DNA of 23,399 nt from CAVVIO01 sp963748095 (GTDB lineage Bacteria; Bacteroidota; Bacteroidia; Bacteroidales; UBA10428). Positions 1 to 7,358 of the stretch are shown here, in pieces. The notes under the pieces were generated by a model, which ran no database searches, had not been told where the DNA came from, and saw nothing but the letters and a program-made list of their open reading frames with translations. Location: positions 1 to 23,399 of the forward strand of contig CAVVIO010000095.1 of the NCBI GenBank assembly GCA_963748095.1, given 5' to 3'. Position numbers and translations under genes: made by a program. The stretch's first letter is position 1. Every line of letters begins with the position of its first letter.

Positions 1-546
1 ATATATAAATGGGTTGAAATTGGCATGCATGTATGGATGGCAGAAAACTTAAAACTCAATGTTAAGGGATCGGAGTATTATGAAGGATCATTAGATAATC
101 TGAAACGATACGGAAAACTATATTCATGGACAGTCGCACAGGAAGTTTGCCCTGCCGGCTGGCATTTGCCAAGTATTAAAGAATGGCACTCCCTTATTAA
201 TGGTTACGGAAAAATCTATGATGAGAACGGTAATATCCCATATAAAGAGTTGAATAAAGAACAAAGAAAGGAAATTAGCCAACGATACAAGGAAGCCTTT
301 TTATTTTTCCAGGAAGATGGCGCATCCGGATTTAATGTTCTTTATGGGGGATATTTTTATGATTATAAATACATGGGCCTTGGAACAGTTGCGGGATTCT
401 GGAGTTCGGATGATAATGTAAATAAAGGTGCTTTTAAAAGCGTTAAAGCATATTCTTTTCAATTTAGCAAGTACATGAAGCATTTTGGTGAGGTTTCAAC
501 TCTGAAAAGTGGTAAATATTCGGTTAGATGTGTTAAAAATCAATAA
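1..546 (+). CDS. FISUMP-domain protein, 5'-truncated by window edge
   Basis: The frame is open from base 1, so the first in-frame ATG at 25 is probably internal and about 181 C-terminal residues are visible. The segment reads as one FISUMP (Fibrobacter succinogenes major paralogous) domain: a WMAENL motif near the start, a YGKLYSW stretch, CPAGWHLPS followed by EW, a glycine/tyrosine-rich FNVLYGGYF segment, FWSS, and an SVRCVK ending. This domain is typical of secreted or surface lipoproteins in Bacteroidota and Fibrobacteres; its biochemical role is not established. The signal peptide or lipobox would lie off the left edge. Codon use is AT-rich like the following genes. A weak GC stem (TGGGG/CCCCA, 552-574) follows the stop. 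The family call is firm; the function is unknown. Confidence 0.82.
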   Translation: MYKWVEIGMHVWMAENLKLNVKGSEYYEGSLDNLKRYGKLYSWTVAQEVCPAGWHLPSIKEWHSLINGYGKIYDENGNIPYKELNKEQRKEISQRYKEAFLFFQEDGASGFNVLYGGYFYDYKYMGLGTVAGFWSSDDNVNKGAFKSVKAYSFQFSKYMKHFGEVSTLKSGKYSVRCVKNQ

Positions 547-601
547 TATATTGGGGAAATTTATATAACCCCCAGTTGCCCGTAGAGGACCATCATTAAC
601 T

Positions 602-662
602 GTTGTCCGTAGGGCTCTGCCTCATAGCCTGACGGCTATGAGCCGGGGACGCTACGGATAAC
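602..662. repeat. long two-part hairpin
   Basis: Outer arms GTTGTCCGTAG (602-612) and CTACGGATAAC (652-662) pair over 11 positions with one G/T-type mismatch. Inner arms CTCATAGCC (621-629) and GGCTATGAG (634-642) pair perfectly around a TGAC loop. A GC-rich internal loop separates the two stems. A third copy-like sequence, GTTGCCCGTAG, lies just upstream near 576-586. It sits about 55 bp after the FISUMP stop, so it could act as a terminator, but there is no clear T tract. It could equally be a small mobile palindrome. Confidence 0.6.
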
Positions 663-1171
663 GGGAAGGAGAATTTAATTTTAGTTGAAAGCAGAAAGGA
701 TTAAAACCGTTTGCAAACGCTTACAAAGATGAAAACATTATGCTATAATTACGATAAACACAATCTACCTGTTGTAGACAGGCCTGCTTGCAGCAGGCAA
801 GTTGTGTTTATGCTAATATGTTTATGTACAAGGCGCACAGTACGGTGTAAAGATTCTGTAAACGTTAATTTAAACTCAAAAAATTATCTCACTCAAATAC
901 CAAATCTAATTTCAATGGGTACTAATCAATAAACTGATTGGATATTTTATAAAAATTTGTATCGAACCTTATAACATTTAATTAAAGTAAGTGCAATTTG
1001 AATTAATTAATTTAGTTTTTCCTCTCCATATGTTGCCACTGTTGTGGCAATTAGGTTTAAAAGCATTAGTTTATTTGTTTTTTAGCTTTAGTAAACTTAT
1101 TTTTATTTTAATACACTTAATTAAGTAACATTATTTATATAAGATGATGCTGAAAAAAATAAATCTGGATA
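663..1171. other. AT-rich gap with two small palindromes
   Basis: No convincing gene is seen in this stretch. It holds a perfect 7-bp-arm hairpin GCCTGCT/AGCAGGC with a TGC loop at 782-798, of the CCTGC..GCAGG type that recurs at 11709-11728. A second perfect hairpin, TTGCCAC/GTGGCAA with a TGTT loop, lies at 1033-1050, about 120 bp before the AraC-type gene. The promoter of that gene should lie here, but I see no clear Bacteroidota TTTG/TAnnTTTG pair. Confidence 0.5.
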
Positions 1172-2323
1172 ATGGAAATAATATTTTTATTCGGGACTGT
1201 ACAGGCTTTTTTCTTATCCTTATTAATATTAACTAAAAAGAAAAAATCAACAGGAGATTATGTGCTTGGTTGCTGGATGATTTTCATTGGGTTGCATTTG
1301 CTCGATTATTATTCTTTTTCAACCATGTTGTTTTTAAAATATCCGAAAATAGGTGGTATTGGCATGAATTTTCCATTATTACAAGGGCCATTTATGTTCG
1401 TTTATGTTCTTATCATGACAAATAAAACCGGTAAATTTAAAAAAATCTACTTGCTTAATGCACTTCCATTTGTTCTGGTCACTATTTATTTTTTGTTTAA
1501 TTTCTATTTTCTAAATGCTACTGAAAAACTTTCATATTATCATATTAAAATAATCAATGTCAGCACTCCTTTTTTGAAAATAAACTGGATTCTAAATGTG
1601 TTTCTAGGCCCTGTATATGTTGTATTGTCTTTAATTAAACTAAGAAAACACTCTAAAACTATTAATAAAGAATTCTCTTATACGGAACACATTAATCTTA
1701 ACTGGCTGAAGTATGTTATAGCCGGTTTAGGATTTGTCTGGATAATCGTTCTGTTAACTATGGTAGTAAGATTCTTTATTCCTTCATTATATATTGGCAA
1801 AACTGACAATTTTATTTATTTTTCAGTTACTGCTGCAGTTTTCTTTTTAGGATTTTTTGGTTTTAAACAACAAACTATCTATTCTGATGCTTCAGGTTTT
1901 ATTAAAAAACAAAAAACCGTATCCGATGAAGAGAAAACACAAAAAGAACGTTATCAGAAATCAGGACTGAATGAAAACAAAGCGAAAGAATATCTTGACC
2001 GGTTATTGCAATTCGTAGAAAAAGATAAACCTTATTTAGACAATAATTTAAATTTGAAAAATTTATCCGATCATCTTGGAATCTCTGCAAATCATCTGTC
2101 ACAAGTAATTAATGAACAATTACATGTAAGTTTCTTCGATTTTATAAATAAGTATCGCGTAGAAGAATTTAAATCCAGGTTATTAAAGCCGGATAGTAAA
2201 CAATTTACAATACTGGCAATTGCATATGATTGTGGATTTAATTCAAAATCGGGATTTAATATTATTTTCAAAAAAATGACAGGTTTAACTCCATCCCAGT
2301 TTATTAAAGAAAAAACAACATAA
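1172..2323 (+). CDS. membrane-anchored AraC-family transcriptional regulator
   Basis: The 383-residue protein has a hydrophobic N-terminal half with about seven predicted membrane segments between residues 1 and 235, then a charged linker, then an AraC-type DNA-binding domain at about 275-380. The C-terminal domain shows both helix-turn-helix units: the first around LKNLSDHLGISANHLSQVIN, the second around ILAIAYDCGFNSKSGFNIIF, ending in the hallmark KKMTGLTPSQF. Such fusions of a membrane sensor to AraC are common in Bacteroidota; their ligands are mostly unknown. The gene lies 117 bp upstream of, and codirectional with, the exported hydrolase at 2441, which is a plausible target (inference). 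The start fits the hydrophobic N-terminus. No Shine-Dalgarno sequence is obvious. Confidence 0.88.
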   Translation: MEIIFLFGTVQAFFLSLLILTKKKKSTGDYVLGCWMIFIGLHLLDYYSFSTMLFLKYPKIGGIGMNFPLLQGPFMFVYVLIMTNKTGKFKKIYLLNALPFVLVTIYFLFNFYFLNATEKLSYYHIKIINVSTPFLKINWILNVFLGPVYVVLSLIKLRKHSKTINKEFSYTEHINLNWLKYVIAGLGFVWIIVLLTMVVRFFIPSLYIGKTDNFIYFSVTAAVFFLGFFGFKQQTIYSDASGFIKKQKTVSDEEKTQKERYQKSGLNENKAKEYLDRLLQFVEKDKPYLDNNLNLKNLSDHLGISANHLSQVINEQLHVSFFDFINKYRVEEFKSRLLKPDSKQFTILAIAYDCGFNSKSGFNIIFKKMTGLTPSQFIKEKTT

Positions 2324-2364
2324 TATATCCTTAATAAGAATTTTCAATAGAATATTTTGTTCAC

Positions 2365-2374
2365 CCCTATAGGG
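2365..2374. promoter_or_regulatory. 10-bp perfect palindrome before hydrolase gene
   Basis: CCCTATAGGG is a perfect GC-flanked palindrome in an otherwise AT-rich gap, 67 bp before the hydrolase start. A loose promoter-like pair (TTTG at 2390-2393, TATGTTTA at 2416-2423, 22 bp apart) follows it. It may be an operator for the upstream regulator, or chance. Confidence 0.3.
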
Positions 2375-2440
2375 AAAAGCGATCTGCTTTTTGTTTTTAT
2401 TCATTTTTGTCGATGTATGTTTATTAAAAAATAAATAAAA

Positions 2441-3976
2441 ATGAATAAATCTGTATTAGGGTTGATTTTCTTATCACTTAGTATTACTACGCCTGTCTGT
2501 TCACAGAAATATCCCAAATTTGATAAAAACAGGAAATTGAATGATGGTGATATTGTTGTCAAACAAGGTATCTATGAAAATATTCATGATGAAAATTATC
2601 CTAAAAAAATAACAGCCGATTATTTCACAATGGCTGTACAAGAGAATCGTAATGATCAAAAAAGCCGAATAATAACAATTCCGATATTGAGAATACATGC
2701 ATTAAGCGATAACCCTAAAGAACCTGTGTTTTTATTAAATGGAGGTCCTGGAGGTACTAATTTCTGGAATTTTGCTGTGTGGTTAATTGATAAGCATGAT
2801 ATAGTTATTATTGGGTATCGTGGTATCGATGGATCTGTTAAACTTGATTCCAAAGCGCTGGCAAAAGCAATGGTTACTGATTCCAATACATTTTCAGAGG
2901 AACATTTTAAAAAGATAGGTTCTGAATGGAACAAAGAGTTGAAACGTTATGAAAAAAAAGGGATTGACATTAACAATTATAATATTATTGAAGTTATCGA
3001 TGATATTGAAAATGCAAGAATTAAACTTGGCTATAATAAAATTAATTTTTTTAGTTATAGTTATGGAACCCGGCTTGCATATTTATACGGATTGCGATAC
3101 CCTAATAATGTTAATCGCTCTGTTTTAACTCTTGTAAATCCACCCGGTCATTTTTATCATGATCCTGCCGAAGAAGATAATATTGTAAAAAAGTATGAAG
3201 AAATATGGGAAAGTGATTCTTCAAATTTACAGCGATCAGATAATGTAATAGAAACATTACAAAACGTATTCACAGAATTACCTGTTAAATGGAAAAAAAT
3301 TTATATTGACCCTATGAAAGTACGTTTTATGATGTATAATTATTTACAATCCACACATGGAACTGCTCAATTATTTGATGCCTTTATTTCGGCAGAGAAT
3401 GGTGATTATAGCGGACTGGCATGTCTGGTAATGATGTATGACCTGATGCCAATAATGAGAAGCAAAGGTATGGGCGATCTGGTAGCTAAAGGTGGCACTG
3501 CCGACTATATAGAAGGGAAAAATTATTTAAGTTCAACTGATTCAAAAGAAAATTTAATAGGAGCACCGTTTTCTAAGATATTTGCAATTGTTAAGTACTC
3601 AGATTTCAATATTCGGTTGATACCGGAAAAATACAGAAAGCTGGATACTTCCTGTGTTAATACATTATTAATAAATGGGAATCTGGATATTGCCACACCA
3701 CTATCAAATGCAAAGGAATTAATTAATTATTTACCAAATGGAAAACTTGTAGTATTGTCTGATTGTTCACATTTTGATCTTAGGCTGAAACAACCGGAAG
3801 TTTACAGAAATATGATTAAAGAGTATTTGATATCGGGACAAGTACATGATGAGAATTTTAAAAATATTCCTGCAGATCTGAGAAAACCTGAACAAAGTCT
3901 GCAAAAAATGGGTAAAAGTTTTTATACACTAAAAAGATTAGGATTACTTAAAATAGCTGCTAAATTTGTAAATTAA
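2441..3976 (+). CDS. exported alpha/beta hydrolase, S33 peptidase-like
   Basis: The 511-residue protein begins with a signal peptide ending near VCSQ (residues 1-21). The oxyanion-loop motif NGGPGG is at residues 100-105, the usual HGGPG site of prolyl/tripeptidyl aminopeptidases. The nucleophile elbow is SYSYGT with Ser207, followed by RLAYLYGLRYP. Candidate acid and base are Asp416 in GNLDIATP and His444 in DCSHFDL. Length and layout fit S33 (TAP-like) enzymes that release N-terminal residues from peptides, here probably in the periplasm. The elbow has Ser where the first Gly of GxSxG normally stands, which is tolerated in this group but worth noting. The substrate cannot be read from the sequence. 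It follows the AraC-type gene at 1172, which may control it. Confidence 0.82.
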   Translation: MNKSVLGLIFLSLSITTPVCSQKYPKFDKNRKLNDGDIVVKQGIYENIHDENYPKKITADYFTMAVQENRNDQKSRIITIPILRIHALSDNPKEPVFLLNGGPGGTNFWNFAVWLIDKHDIVIIGYRGIDGSVKLDSKALAKAMVTDSNTFSEEHFKKIGSEWNKELKRYEKKGIDINNYNIIEVIDDIENARIKLGYNKINFFSYSYGTRLAYLYGLRYPNNVNRSVLTLVNPPGHFYHDPAEEDNIVKKYEEIWESDSSNLQRSDNVIETLQNVFTELPVKWKKIYIDPMKVRFMMYNYLQSTHGTAQLFDAFISAENGDYSGLACLVMMYDLMPIMRSKGMGDLVAKGGTADYIEGKNYLSSTDSKENLIGAPFSKIFAIVKYSDFNIRLIPEKYRKLDTSCVNTLLINGNLDIATPLSNAKELINYLPNGKLVVLSDCSHFDLRLKQPEVYRNMIKEYLISGQVHDENFKNIPADLRKPEQSLQKMGKSFYTLKRLGLLKIAAKFVN

Positions 3977-4008
3977 ATGTTTATATAATAATGTCCTGTT
4001 ATTGGCAA

Positions 4009-4528
4009 GTTAGCAACAAGGCTAAAAATTGCATACCGTTAAATAAATCTAAAGGACATGCCATAAGAACTAATAAGACAAAGACTTAACACAAACTATT
4101 GGACAATATTATTAAATACTAATAAAAAAAAATTAAAGAAATGAAATATTTTAAACTTATTATTTACTTTACTTTAATAAGCTATGTGCTTATTGGATGT
4201 ACAAAGGAAGACATCAAGACCCAAGGAGAATTAATTCAAGATGAAATTAATCAGATAATTAATGAATATAACATTTCTTTATGTGATGTATACATCTGGG
4301 ATAAACATTATGATGAGTGGGATCAACCACACAGCAAAGAAAAATTTGAACTAAGACACGGTATCCTAATTATTGATAATGATTACTATAGTTTGGAAAA
4401 ACTTACTCATTGGTATTTTTATCAAAGTGGAGATACCCATTTTATTAGCTTCAGTTTTTAGTCTATAGGACAGATAGAAATTAGCAGAATTATTTTTTTA
4501 TGACAATAATAAAAGCCCAGTTGCTAAC
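4009..4528. repeat. inverted 9-mers flanking the small lipoprotein gene
   Basis: GTTAGCAAC at 4009-4017 and its exact reverse complement GTTGCTAAC at 4520-4528 stand about 125 bp before and 60 bp after the lipoprotein gene. Context differs on the two sides beyond a few bases, so this may be a relic of a cassette boundary or a coincidence. Confidence 0.25.
4141..4461 (+). CDS. small predicted lipoprotein, unknown function
   Basis: I do not recognise this 106-residue protein. It starts with a lipoprotein signal peptide: a hydrophobic stretch to about residue 19 and the lipobox VLIGC, giving a lipidated Cys20. The mature part is short, acidic and rich in Tyr, Trp and Asp, with DVYIWDKHYDEW and HWYFYQSGDTHF segments and no known catalytic motif. 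The start sits after an A-rich leader without a Shine-Dalgarno site. It stands alone between untranslated gaps, is AT-rich, and is followed by the MITE-like element at 4533. That isolation suits a cargo-type accessory gene. It ends in TAG, which shows TAG is a normal stop here. Confidence 0.72.
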   Translation: MKYFKLIIYFTLISYVLIGCTKEDIKTQGELIQDEINQIINEYNISLCDVYIWDKHYDEWDQPHSKEKFELRHGILIIDNDYYSLEKLTHWYFYQSGDTHFISFSF

Positions 4529-4532
4529 AATA

Positions 4533-4681
4533 GTGACTGTTGCACAACTCAATAAAATTGTAATTTTGAAATTTAATCCAATTTATTGAAACCACAAAGT
4601 CAACAAAATCAACGCTTTCAAAATATGGTTTTTCGCAAAAATATGATAGGTTTCAAAAAATTAGAGTTGTGCAACAAGCAC
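4533..4681. mobile_element. MITE-like element with 18-bp TIRs and 4-bp target duplication
   Basis: The termini GTGACTGTTGCACAACTC (4533-4550) and GAGTTGTGCAACAAGCAC (4664-4681) are inverted repeats matching at 16 of 18 positions, including a perfect 13-bp inner block. AATA stands directly outside both ends (4529-4532 and 4682-4685), as expected of a 4-bp target-site duplication. The 149-bp element has no reading frame of note and an AT-rich interior. These are the features of a non-autonomous miniature element moved by a transposase encoded elsewhere. Just outside, GCCCAG (4515-4520) and CTGGGGGC (near 4700) suggest it landed inside another small hairpin. Confidence 0.7.
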
Positions 4682-4877
4682 AATAAATATACGTAAGCTG
4701 GGGGCTTGTAGGTTAATTAAACTTTTATATATTTAATGAAAATTGTAACAGTCAGATAGTTGAGAGCGTTTAAAACCCCAGCCTCCGCATATTCTGGACG
4801 TTTTATATTCCTCCTTTAAAAACTAAATTAATTTGCACATATAATTATAGTAAGTAGAGAGTAGATACGTTTTAAAT
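4682..4877. other. AT-rich spacer between MITE and hairpin repeat
   Basis: Together with the flanking repeats this forms a gap of about 620 bp between the lipoprotein and beta-barrel genes. Between the two elements I see no gene and no clear signal. Confidence 0.5.
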
Positions 4878-5020
4878 GCACCCAGTACATAACATGTAAT
4901 ATAGCAAAAAGCGGTGAAGTGAATAATTGGAGCAGGTTTAGCCAGTTTTTGGTTTCATCTGGTTTTGATAGTGAATCGTTCGCAATCCGCTACATGCTAT
5001 ATTGTCAACGTTGTAGGGCA
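4878..5020. repeat. attC-like hairpin repeat, copy A
   Basis: Outer ends GCACCC (4878-4883) and GTAGGGC pair loosely. Inner arms AATATAGC (4898-4905) and GCTATATT (4996-5003) pair perfectly, and GCGG (4911-4914) pairs with CCGC (4987-4990). The right arm carries TCAACGTTGTAGGGC, in which a few bases are unpaired beside the outer stem, as in copies B, C and D. The interior shares a TTTGATAG..GAA..CTTCG-type block with copy D. It ends 60 bp before the beta-barrel gene at 5081. Confidence 0.62.
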
Positions 5021-5080
5021 TTGATCCATCCTAAAATGGACCATACATTTGAAAATTCTATATTAATATAAAAACTTAAA

Positions 5081-5794
5081 ATGAAAATAATAATAATTAC
5101 AATAACACTAATCTTGTTATTTTTCACCCAAAAAACTTTTTCTCAGAGAGAACTCCGCTTAAATTTGACGTGCAGCCCTTCATTCATCATAAATGAAGAG
5201 TCTTTTATTAAAGAAAATAGAGAGATTTATAATCAAAAAAAATTATTGTATTATGGATTAGGAGTTGGATATCAATTAACTGAAAGAATAAATATTGGTA
5301 TTGAATATGACTGGTTAAGAAGAGTTTTAAGTGTTGAAACTCCCGGAATGGATTTTGATGTAAAGCTTAGACATGTTTCCATACCAATATATCTTGATTG
5401 GAAAATTACTGATTCAATTTCTAAGTTATACTTGCCTATCATTATTGGATTGGGTGGAACATTGAATTTTTTAGGTGATAATGAAATGACTTTCAGTTTG
5501 CAATCTAATACAGAAGCATACGAAGGATATTTTAGATTTTATGATGACAACAAGATTATACCAGGCATATTGCTTAAAATAGCCACCGAAAAAAGAATTA
5601 GAAAAATTGGAATTTTAAGTCTAGGGATTTCATATCAATATATTTTTTCAAGTGAGATTATGACGGATTGCCAAATAAGCTATCAAACTTCTTCCGCAGC
5701 AGGAGAAATTGACGTTGATAATTATGGTAATTACAGATTAGGTTTTTTTCAGCTAAATTTTAAGTATATATACCCTATTAATTTTTCAAGATAA
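5081..5794 (+). CDS. outer-membrane beta-barrel protein
   Basis: The 237-residue protein has an N-terminal signal peptide ending at TFSQ (about residue 21). The rest alternates short amphipathic strands with turns, for example LLYYGLGVGYQLTERINIGIEYDWLRR, HVSIPIYLDWKI, GILSLGISYQYIF and a closing FFQLNFKYIYP, which is typical of the small PorT/OmpA-like outer-membrane barrels of Bacteroidota. No peptidoglycan-binding domain follows. Cargo or partner is unknown. It stands alone, bracketed by hairpin copies A (ending 60 bp upstream) and B (starting 64 bp downstream), so it has the layout of a single-gene cassette. The call as an exported barrel is good; any more precise function is not supported. 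Confidence 0.75.
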   Translation: MKIIIITITLILLFFTQKTFSQRELRLNLTCSPSFIINEESFIKENREIYNQKKLLYYGLGVGYQLTERINIGIEYDWLRRVLSVETPGMDFDVKLRHVSIPIYLDWKITDSISKLYLPIIIGLGGTLNFLGDNEMTFSLQSNTEAYEGYFRFYDDNKIIPGILLKIATEKRIRKIGILSLGISYQYIFSSEIMTDCQISYQTSSAAGEIDVDNYGNYRLGFFQLNFKYIYPINFSR

Positions 5795-5857
5795 TTATAC
5801 TTTACAATTGATTTGTTACTTAATATTCATTGAATTTATCCGGATTAGAAAAAAAAC

Positions 5858-5989
5858 GCCCTACAATGTATAAAAATAATAGCTGAGATAGGAGCAAATT
5901 CAAGGTTTGTAGCTCGCTTCAACTTTCTTATAACTTGACAGGAATGAAGCCCGCAATCGGCTACTATTTTTATACCAAACATTATGGGC
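5858..5989. repeat. attC-like hairpin repeat, copy B
   Basis: Inner arms GTATAAAAATAATAGC (5868-5883) and GCTACTATTTTTATAC (5960-5975) pair at 15 of 16 positions, the exception being a G/T-compatible pair. Outer arms GCCCTACAATG (5858-5868) and CATTATGGGC (5980-5989) also pair, with extra unpaired bases (CAAA) only on the right side. A 24-base core at 5900-5923 matches 22 of 24 bases in copy D (11131-11154). The right end overlaps the last codons of the convergent LysR gene. Confidence 0.7.
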
Positions 5990-6902
5990 CAGCTGATTCC
6001 GCACCATCGACTTGAGAAAACCCATATCTTTTTTTCATCATCATCATAAAGGCATTAAGAGGTTCTGAGATATGTTTTTCTTTCGACCAGATCATAATTA
6101 ATTTTGCATTGAAATCATCACCAGTCCAGTTCAATGATTTTAATATCCCTTTATTCAATTCATCATAAACAACCATTTCTGGAAGAAAAGCAATACCATT
6201 GTGTAATAGTAAAAGTTTTTTAATTGCATCAAGGCTATTTATGGCAATTAGTTTTTTTGGTTTGACATCAAATTGAATTAACATTTTCTGAAGTATTTTT
6301 ATATAATTACAATCTGATTTTGCATAAATAATAGTTTGATTATTCAAATCTTTAATAGATATTCTTTTATTTTTTAATAATTCATCATCAGGATGAGCAG
6401 TTAATATCATTTTTATTTTTGTAATTTCTTCAACAATCAGCTTTTTATCTTCAAATTGATCAGTAATTAAGAAAGCAAGATCAATAATTCCGGCCTTAAA
6501 TATATCGACTAAATTAAAACTTGTACACCAATCAATATCAAAACCTACTTTCGAAAAAATAAACTGAAAATCTTTAATTATATCAGGAAGAAAACATGTA
6601 CTTACTGTCTGGGGAGTTTTTATCGTTAAAGTTCCATATTGATCATTCAGTTCACCAAAAACACTTTGTATTTCTTTTTCAATATTGATCAATTTTTGAG
6701 TGTAATCTAATAGCTTTACTCCTTCCGGTGTAAGACTAATTTTTTTACCTGAACGAATAAATAATTCTTTTCCCAAGCTGTTTTCAAGAGAACGTATTTG
6801 AGCAGAAACAGTTGACTGTGCCAAATGAATCACATTTGCAGCATTATTAAAGCTTAACAAGCTGGCAACTACCTGAAATGTTTTTAACTCTCTGAATTCC
6901 AT
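5982..6902 (-). CDS. LysR-family transcriptional regulator
   Basis: The 306-residue protein begins with the LysR winged helix-turn-helix (residues 1-62: FRELKTFQVVASLLSFNNAA, then LAQSTVSAQIRSLENSLGKELF and the FIRSGKKISLTPEG wing). The rest, about 90-295, has the layout of a periplasmic-binding-fold effector domain. It is divergent from the AhpD-like gene, with 138 bp between the two translation starts, the classic arrangement for a LysR regulator and its target. The intergenic region has an ATC-N9-GAT box and an 18-bp palindrome. The C-terminal residues ESAGP and the stop codon (TAA, 5982-5984) lie at or inside hairpin copy B, so the natural C-terminus may have been replaced when the repeat arrived. 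The effector is unknown. Confidence 0.9.
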   Translation of the reverse strand: MEFRELKTFQVVASLLSFNNAANVIHLAQSTVSAQIRSLENSLGKELFIRSGKKISLTPEGVKLLDYTQKLINIEKEIQSVFGELNDQYGTLTIKTPQTVSTCFLPDIIKDFQFIFSKVGFDIDWCTSFNLVDIFKAGIIDLAFLITDQFEDKKLIVEEITKIKMILTAHPDDELLKNKRISIKDLNNQTIIYAKSDCNYIKILQKMLIQFDVKPKKLIAINSLDAIKKLLLLHNGIAFLPEMVVYDELNKGILKSLNWTGDDFNAKLIMIWSKEKHISEPLNAFMMMMKKRYGFSQVDGAESAGP

Positions 6903-6908
6903 TTTATG

Positions 6909-6938
6909 TATCTAAATATTCGATACTAGGTATCTAAA
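6909..6938. promoter_or_regulatory. LysR-type operator (TATC-N9-GATA plus direct repeat)
   Basis: TATC at 6909-6912 and GATA at 6922-6925 form the T-N11-A / ATC-N9-GAT signature of LysR-family binding sites. GTATCTAAA occurs twice, at 6908-6916 and 6930-6938, 22 bp apart, placing two half sites on the same DNA face. The box starts six bases before the regulator's own ATG, which fits autoregulation. Confidence 0.55.
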
Positions 6939-6968
6939 AATATCGCTTTATTCTTATTTTCCGATTAC

Positions 6969-6986
6969 ATACATTTGCAAATGTAT
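6969..6986. promoter_or_regulatory. 18-bp perfect palindrome in divergent promoter region
   Basis: ATACATTTGCAAATGTAT is a perfect 18-bp palindrome, 55 bp upstream of the AhpD-like start at 7041. Its TTTG could also serve as a Bacteroidota -33 element, but no good TAnnTTTG follows at the right spacing. It is probably a second regulator site or a core operator. Confidence 0.45.
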
Positions 6987-7040
6987 AAATATTTTAAAAT
7001 AATATTTTGATTATTAACAAAATTAAAAATGGAGGTAAAT

Positions 7041-7325
7041 ATGTTTTTATTAGATGATGTAAATGAATTATACAACAATTTTTATGACAAAGTTAAGGAA
7101 GAAAATAATTTAAGTAAAAAAACAAAATTATTAATTGGACTTGCATGTTCTGTTATGGCTGATTGTTCACCATGTATAGAATGGTATTATAAGAATGCCA
7201 TTGAAACAGGAGCATCAAAAGAAGAAATTGCTGAAGCTTTTGCCATATCTATGGCTGTATGTGCAGGAAGCAAAAGAGCAAAATATTCAGAATTGATTAG
7301 CGATCTCGAACAAGGGAAAAAGTAA
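7041..7325 (+). CDS. AhpD-like carboxymuconolactone decarboxylase-family protein
   Basis: The 94-residue all-helical protein matches the small CMD/AhpD family. It has a redox CxxC pair, Cys42-Ser-Pro-Cys45, within MADCSPCIEWYYKNAIETGAS, followed by a helical EEIAEAFAISMAVCAGS repeat half. AhpD enzymes use this CxxC and a nearby His for disulphide chemistry; here the His position is occupied by Trp/Tyr, so the exact chemistry is uncertain. An ATG at 7029 is also in frame, but GGAGGT at 7031-7036 stands four bases before the ATG at 7041, so I place the start there. Divergence from the LysR gene suggests control by it. The GH3 gene starts 33 bp downstream and may be cotranscribed. Confidence 0.82.
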   Translation: MFLLDDVNELYNNFYDKVKEENNLSKKTKLLIGLACSVMADCSPCIEWYYKNAIETGASKEEIAEAFAISMAVCAGSKRAKYSELISDLEQGKK

Positions 7326-7358
7326 AACAAGTAAAAAAATATTGAAGAAGAGAATTTT

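Noticed and set aside
711..932. 73-residue + strand frame in the gap before the AraC-type gene
   Set aside because: It runs through a perfect hairpin (782-798), has no domain, signal or family pattern, and its composition looks non-coding.
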